Assembly (NCBI GenBank): GCA_009801015.1
Contig: VHZZ01002057.1
Span: forward strand, 106,427-127,957
DNA from: Silene noctiflora
Taxonomy: Eukaryota; Streptophyta; Magnoliopsida; Caryophyllales; Caryophyllaceae
Direction: 5' to 3'
DNA: 21,531 nt
Under the pieces are notes generated by a model, which worked only from the letters and a program-made list of their open reading frames with translations, had not been told where the DNA came from and searched no databases. A program made the translations under genes and the position numbers. The first letter of the stretch is position 1. Each line of letters begins with the position of its first letter. Shown piece by piece: positions 16,664 through 21,531 of the stretch.

Positions 16664-19600
16664 ATGGTCAAAGGAGAAGAGTTTTGTAGAGCTCGGCCTC
16701 GATTTGCCTCGGTTAGCATAATTATTTCATTTCTCCTATTAATTAGTTCTACCCCAAAAATTGTTGCTAAAACCAAAAACCATACTAGTGCTCCACCCCC
16801 TATGTCTAATGCTCCTTCCCCATTATCTCCCACCACGACCACGACCACGACATCAGCACCGGTTCCCAAAAAGTACGTCCCTAAGGACAACACGCTCATT
16901 TCGTGTGGAGCGTTAACGGATGTCACCCTCATCGATGGTCGAACTTTCAAGTCCGACCCCTCAACGGTTAGTTTTCTCAACACGGGCGAAGACGTAAAAG
17001 TCAACGTCGACTCAATTCCACAAAACACTAACACCAAAACCAACAACGACAGCAAAGTTATAATTCCGTTACCAACCCAATTATTTTTCGCAGCTCGAAT
17101 TTTTCCTTTAGAAGCAACATATAAATTTCCGATCACACAACAAGGCTTCCATTTCCTACGTCTATACTTCTACCCTCTCCCCCATCCTACCTACAACCTC
17201 TCAACTGCGGTCTTCGGTGTCGCAACCGACTCAATTGTCCTCCTACACGACTTCACCTTCCCCTCCCCTGCAATTCCTACCTTCAAAGAATATCTCATCA
17301 ACATAACTTCAAACACACTCACCCTCAAATTCATCCCAAAGACCAATTCTATAGCCTTCGTCAACGCCATCGAACTCGTCTCCGTCCCTGATAATCTCGT
17401 CTCCGACACTGCCTCCCCTGTTCCTCCAGCCGGCACTGTCACCGGAATATCAAACTACGCTTTCGAGGTGGCCCACCGCATCAATGTAGGTGGGTCCCTC
17501 ATAACCCCGGCAAATGACACCCTTTGGAGGACTTGGGTCCCTGACGTCGGGTTCGACATATTCCCAAAAGGTGGTCATAGCGTGGCGATCTCTCCGAGCG
17601 GGGTATACTACCCCTATGGAGGGGCCACGCCATTTGTCGCTCCGCCATGGGTGTACGCTACGGCGGACGAGATGGCGGTTAACAATGCTAGTACGGTAGG
17701 GGTAAATTTTAACCTTACATGGAATTTACCTGTTGAAGCTAACTATAATTACCTTGTAAGGTTACATTTTTGCGATATAGTGAGTATTACCATGGATTCG
17801 CTGTACTTTAACGTGTACGTCAATGGAGTTATGGGCGTTAATGGTCTTGATTTGTCCACCCTCACCTCGAAACTCGCCACCGCCTATTATAGGTACGTGT
17901 TCATTCTGTGTATTAAGTCATTCACAAATTCTCATTTTAGACGGTTGTATCCGCTTAAAATTAAGGATAAAATGGGATCAATTTACAATAACATTTATTG
18001 TTATAAAGTGATAGGTACGTGATCAATTTACCGATAAAAAGTTGCCATGAATTTATTGTTATAAAGTGACAATTTTAATTATAACATTTTATCGTTAAAT
18101 GATCATTTTTTATCATAAAATGATGATTTTTTCCCGTCTAAGTTAAGACCGTGAGACCGTCTAAACGGAGAAATCGTTGCAGTACTGGTTTTCTACAAAT
18201 TGAACGTGTTATATACATACAATTTGCTTGTACATCATCATTGTCATAATCATTTGTAAACAATGAATGTAAACAGAGATTTTGTGATCAACTCGACAGC
18301 AATCACAAATGGGTCAATCATTGTCCAAGTCGGGCCGACTTCAGATGGTGGGTCAAGCCAACCAAACGCAATCCTAAACGGGTTAGAGGTGATCAAAATG
18401 AGCAATTCTGCAGGTAGCCTAAGTGGCCTGTTTGATGTGAACGGTAATTACTTGGGCACTACCAGTGGGCCGAAAACCATGAAGATATTGGCTGTGGTGG
18501 GTCTAGTGATGGGCATGACGGCTTTAGTCCTCGTCTCTTCGATGTTTGTTCGGTGGCACAAGCGGCCTCAAGACTGGGAAAAGCGTAACAGTTTCTCGTC
18601 GTGGCTTCTTCCTCTCACCGCAACCAGCACTACTTTCCTCTCTAGCAGAAGCTCTAGGAAGTCCAGTGCTAGTACTGTTTTCGGTTCTAGAAAGAGCAGT
18701 ATGTTTCACTCTACTAACAATGGGGTTGGTAGGTTTTTCGGTTTTGCTGAGCTCCAAGATGCTTGCAACAATTTTGACGAGAATGCTGTGATTGGAGTTG
18801 GGGGGTTTGGAAAGGTGTACATGGGTCAATTAGATGATGGGACTAAAGTCGCGATTAAGAGAGGTAACCCTCAGTCAGAGCAAGGAATCAACGAGTTTCA
18901 AACCGAGATTCAGATGCTTTCCCAACTCAGGCATCGACATTTGGTGTCACTTATCGGATATTGTGATGAGAATTCCGAGATGTGCCTAGTGTATGAGTAC
19001 ATGTCCAATGGCGTGCTTCGTGAGCACCTCTATGGGCCTAAGCTTGTAAATCCCCTGTCTTGGAAGCAGAGGCTTGATATCATTATCGGATCAGCTCGAG
19101 GCCTACACTACCTTCACACTGGAGCTGCACATTGCATCATTCATCGGGATGTAAAAACCACAAATATCCTATTAGACGAGAATTTTGTTGCAAAGGTGAG
19201 CGACTTTGGGCTCTCCAAAGCAGCCTGCCTAATAGAACAAACTCATGTTAGTACCGCGGTTAAGGGCAGCTTTGGTTACCTTGATCCAGAGTACTTCCGA
19301 AGACAACAACTTACTGAAAAATCAGATGTATACTCCTTTGGTGTTGTCCTTCTCGAGGTTTTGACTGCTCGTCCTGCTATAAACCCAGCCTTGCCAAGAG
19401 ACCAGGTCAACTTGGCAGAATGGGGTATGTCTAACTATCGAAAGGGGAACCTCGACAAAATTATCGACCCTAATTTGCAAGGGACTATCAACCCAGATTC
19501 CTTAAAGAAATATGTCGAGGCAGCAGAAAAGTGCTTGGCCGAGTATGGAGTAGATAGGCCGTCAATGGGAGACGTGTTGTGGCATTTGGAGTATGCGTTG

Positions 19601-19750
19601 CAGCTCCAAGACACGAGCTCTAAGCCCGAGGTTAAGAGCTCGTTGATGATTCCTTTGGAAGAAGCTCCCATGATTGGTTCTAATAGTGATGATCATACTG
19701 AAGTTGGTGTTGCAGCCTTCTCACAAATAGCCAACTTTCAGGGCAGATGA
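16664..19750 (+). CDS. CrRLK1L malectin-like receptor kinase, ERULUS/CAP1-like, two exons
   Basis: This gene encodes a plasma-membrane receptor kinase of the CrRLK1L family, whose members sense cell-wall state and RALF peptides during growth. Exons are 16664-17892 and 18277-19750 with a GT-AG intron; the joined frame is 900 codons plus TGA. Features in order: signal peptide (hydrophobic about 17-30), a Pro/Ser/Thr-rich spacer (about 42-68), a malectin-like ectodomain (about 76-465), a membrane span (about 479-501), a juxtamembrane 'RPQDWEKRNSFSSWLLPL' and the kinase. Catalytic features are intact: glycine loop GVGGFGKV (583-590), VAIK lysine 604, HRDVK aspartate 701, DFG aspartate 719 and 'GSFGYLDPEYFRRQQLT'. 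From memory, 'DGRTFKSD', 'NGSIIVQVGPT' and 'PNAILNGLE' fit Arabidopsis ERULUS (At5g61350) best, while the tail 'FSQIANFQGR' recalls BUPS/THESEUS relatives. The exact clade needs a tree. Most relatives are intronless. Confidence 0.95.
17929..18173. mobile_element. MITE-like inverted-repeat element filling the kinase intron
   Basis: 'ttctcattttagacggttgt' at 17929 pairs with the reverse of the 18143-18173 stretch ('gttaagaccgtgagaccgtc' then 'taaacggagaaat'), giving imperfect terminal repeats of about 30 bp. Inside are two copies of a 'tttattgttataaagtga' motif and an AT-rich hairpin. The element takes up about 245 of the intron's 384 bp. The target duplication is unclear, so the family is not assigned. 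Confidence 0.6.
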
Positions 19751-20250
19751 AGCCAATTAAAGGCAATTTGGCTCTGCACTGCACCCTGGAGCTTGTGGTT
19801 ACATACTTCCTCCTTTCGGCCATTTGCTTAATCTTAATTTCTTCATTTTTTTTATCTAGTTTTCTAAACTCCTGTCATAGTTTCTGAATTACTTGATTAA
19901 ACAAGGGTTGTTAACTAATGTCACTGATTAAACAAGGGTTGTATTCATTCTTTCATTTCCAATGGACTCAAAGTAGGACTATTTTTCGATCCTGCATTAT
20001 GATGTAATAAAAGAATGGTTCAATAATTCTGAATCAGGTAAGTTACATACTGCAGCAAAATTAAGCCCTAATTACCAGTGAAACTCAATTCACAATACTA
20101 ATTACACAAATCAAAAGAATTCGCCAATAATCAGAACATAGCTAAGTTATATCAGCCAAAATCTATACAATTGCAACGATTCATCAACACCCGAATTAAG
20201 CCCTAATTATCTATCAAATTATCTTCATTACTGTCAAATATTCTTCATAA
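19751..20250. other. Convergent 3' flanks of the kinase and PLATZ-like genes
   Basis: No gene is seen. A plus-strand poly(A) signal, aataaa at 20006-20011, fits the kinase transcript, giving a 3' UTR of roughly 280 bp. A 'gattaaacaagggttgt' repeat occurs at about 19895 and 19926. A looser duplication links 20060-20145 ('aattaagccctaatta' through 'aataatcagaaca') with 20193-20259, probably in the PLATZ-like 3' UTR on the minus strand. Confidence 0.55.
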
Positions 20251-20976
20251 TCAGAACAAAGGTGCCCTGCAGGGTATTCCTTTTCTGCTCTTCTTCCTGA
20301 AACTCCCCACTGTTGTCTTACCAACCCCATCATCAATCTTCTGCCTTTTATTCTCTTGTTGATTTCCACCCTTCCCTACATCGTCGAAACTCCTCTTCTT
20401 CCCCTTTTCAACACCACATGCCACACTAATTCCAACCCCAACCTTGATTTTCAACTTAAGCGCCTTGTGAGGCTTCTCCAACTCACGTTTCTCAGAAAGA
20501 CAAATCTCATTCTCCTGCAACATCCTTGAGTGATAAGACCCAAAACCCGAGTTGAGTTTACACAGAATAGAACAGAACCGGTCACGTTCAGGCAAGGCAG
20601 TTTTCGACAAATCCGCCCCACAAACAACACAAACCACAGCCTTACTTTTCTTGTCATTCTTCTTCCTAGATTTCGGAAAGTAAACAAACCCGGTATTCAC
20701 CTTATACGGACAAACACCATTAACAACATCTAATAAATCAGGAATCTTTAAAACATCATAAAGATTATACCCATATTCTCTAGAACAAGTCAATGCTTGT
20801 AACACATTATGATCTTTATGTTGGGTTTCAACATCAATCTTTCTCAAGCTTTTACCACCACAATCGACACAAAAATAACCTCTGTAATTCGGATCTTTAC
20901 CTTTTCCTGTAACGAATTCCGCATTGATCAAATCATTCACCCATTGTGGAAAGTTGAGATTTTGAACAGTACCCAT
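20251..20976 (-). CDS. PLATZ-like zinc-binding protein, intronless
   Basis: This frame of 241 codons resembles plant PLATZ proteins, nuclear zinc-dependent DNA-binding repressors of A/T-rich promoters. 'FPQWVNDLINAEFV' (9-22) fits the family start. 'FCVDC' (C36, C39) and 'HKDHNVLQAL' (H53, H56) fit part of the first zinc site, and C116-x2-C119 with C135-x3-C139 ('RFCSILC') the second. The C-terminus is basic ('KGKKRSF', 'ENKRQK') and ends 'RKKSRKGIPCRAPLF', close to the 'RRKGIPHRAP' tail seen in many PLATZ proteins. Two things are odd. The early C-x2-H pair and the middle C-x2-C of the first site are missing ('GGKSLRKI' stands there), and the frame has no intron although PLATZ genes I know are split. 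It may be a divergent PLATZ clade or a retrocopy under relaxed constraint. The ATG at 20976 is the first in frame and suits the family. Confidence 0.75.
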   Translation of the reverse strand: MGTVQNLNFPQWVNDLINAEFVTGKGKDPNYRGYFCVDCGGKSLRKIDVETQHKDHNVLQALTCSREYGYNLYDVLKIPDLLDVVNGVCPYKVNTGFVYFPKSRKKNDKKSKAVVCVVCGADLSKTALPERDRFCSILCKLNSGFGSYHSRMLQENEICLSEKRELEKPHKALKLKIKVGVGISVACGVEKGKKRSFDDVGKGGNQQENKRQKIDDGVGKTTVGSFRKKSRKGIPCRAPLF

Positions 20977-21531
20977 TGTTTTTCTTAATGATTTCTAACT
21001 TGGGTTTCGATTTTTTTTTTGAAAATTAACGTAAACAAGAAAGTGATTTGAGAATTGTTATTTTGTTGTTGCTGTTGATGAAGTAAGAGTAGAAGAAGAC
21101 TAGGTTTTGATGTGAGTAGTAAATGAGGGTGAAATCAAGAGTGAAAGTTATATAATTGGAGGTAAAAAGGGTGAATTTAGGAAAGAAAAGTATCTTGGTG
21201 CCCAAGTACTTTGTGTTGGTAAAATTTGATGAGATGAGCTGTAATTGTGTCGTTTGGCGCGTTTTGTTAGCTACGCAACGGTAATATTATCCTAGTTGGA
21301 ATAGGAAGTAATAAAACCTAAAATTTCCATGCCGGCGTTTTTTTAATTAAATTTACTCGAATATTTGTGTAAAAGAGTGATAGTGAGACAAAATAGCTTG
21401 TAATTGGAGATCGGCTTAGTTAAAGCTCGACTCGTTTGAGTTTGAGTTCGGCCGAGCAAGATCAAGTATGGCTTGAAAAGCTCGCTAGCAGCATGAATTT
21501 TTTTTGATACTACACTTTGCCTTTTTTTTTT
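20977..21531. other. PLATZ-like upstream region and dispersed repeat; no gene seen
   Basis: On the minus strand, 20977-21170 is the likely leader and promoter of the PLATZ-like gene. From about 21415, words such as 'gctcgactcgtttgag' and 'ttcggccgagc' resemble a common plant dispersed repeat built on GAGCTCG motifs. T-runs lie near 21498 and at the window edge. Confidence 0.45.

Noticed and set aside
16654-17136. Minus-strand 160-codon frame over the start of the kinase gene
   Set aside because: Antisense shadow of the signal peptide and spacer; the valine-rich run comes from the complementary ACC/ACG repeats.
1-21531. CRISPR array, tRNA or rRNA genes
   Set aside because: No regularly spaced identical repeats with unique spacers and no tRNA- or rRNA-like sequence were seen; the window is plant nuclear DNA.

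Overview
The window is nuclear DNA of a flowering plant, most likely a eudicot. The genes are split by AT-rich GT-AG introns, and the products belong to plant families (VTI1 SNARE, plant-type small heat-shock protein, CrRLK1L receptor kinase, PLATZ protein). The intergenic DNA is full of small plant DNA transposons (Stowaway-like, Tourist-like, hAT-like, Mutator-like) plus one old Ty1/copia retroelement. I cannot fix the species from sequence alone.

Layout. 1-1800: no supported gene; diverged direct and tandem repeats (523-880, 1001-1240, 1327-1700). 1805-2282 (minus): a small unrecognised Cys-rich coding locus whose reading frame is discontinuous, with a pyrimidine-rich leader upstream. 3251-5408 (minus): a complete five-exon VTI1-type Qb-SNARE gene of 220 residues, two of whose introns carry Stowaway-like MITEs. 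6739-7263 (plus): an atypical class-I-like small heat-shock protein with a heat-shock-element-like site upstream. 8042-10993 (minus): a small plant membrane protein of unknown function with a large first exon and, unusually, two alternative copies of the last 87-nt coding exon; a perfect 93-bp triple repeat lies between them and Tourist-like sequences lie in the intron. 11973-15177: a nested stack of mobile elements. A Mutator-like foldback element (9-bp TSD) is interrupted by a Tourist-like insert (TAA TSD) and by an incomplete copia element with both LTRs (5-bp TSD); the copia element is itself interrupted at its primer-binding site by an hAT-like MITE (8-bp TSD). 15180-16660: repeats, a 61-bp AT microsatellite and the RLK upstream region. 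16664-19750 (plus): a two-exon CrRLK1L receptor kinase of 900 residues, closest in my memory to Arabidopsis ERULUS/CAP1. 20251-20976 (minus): an intronless PLATZ-like zinc-binding protein, convergent with the kinase. 20977-21531: PLATZ upstream region and dispersed repeat.

The genes are independent transcription units, with no operon-like logic. The most interesting items are the duplicated terminal exon, the datable nest of elements with four different target-site duplications, the small heat-shock protein lacking the usual beta6 loop segment, and the intronless PLATZ protein missing half of its first zinc-ligand set. I saw no tRNA, rRNA or CRISPR. I did not find a clearly new biological system.
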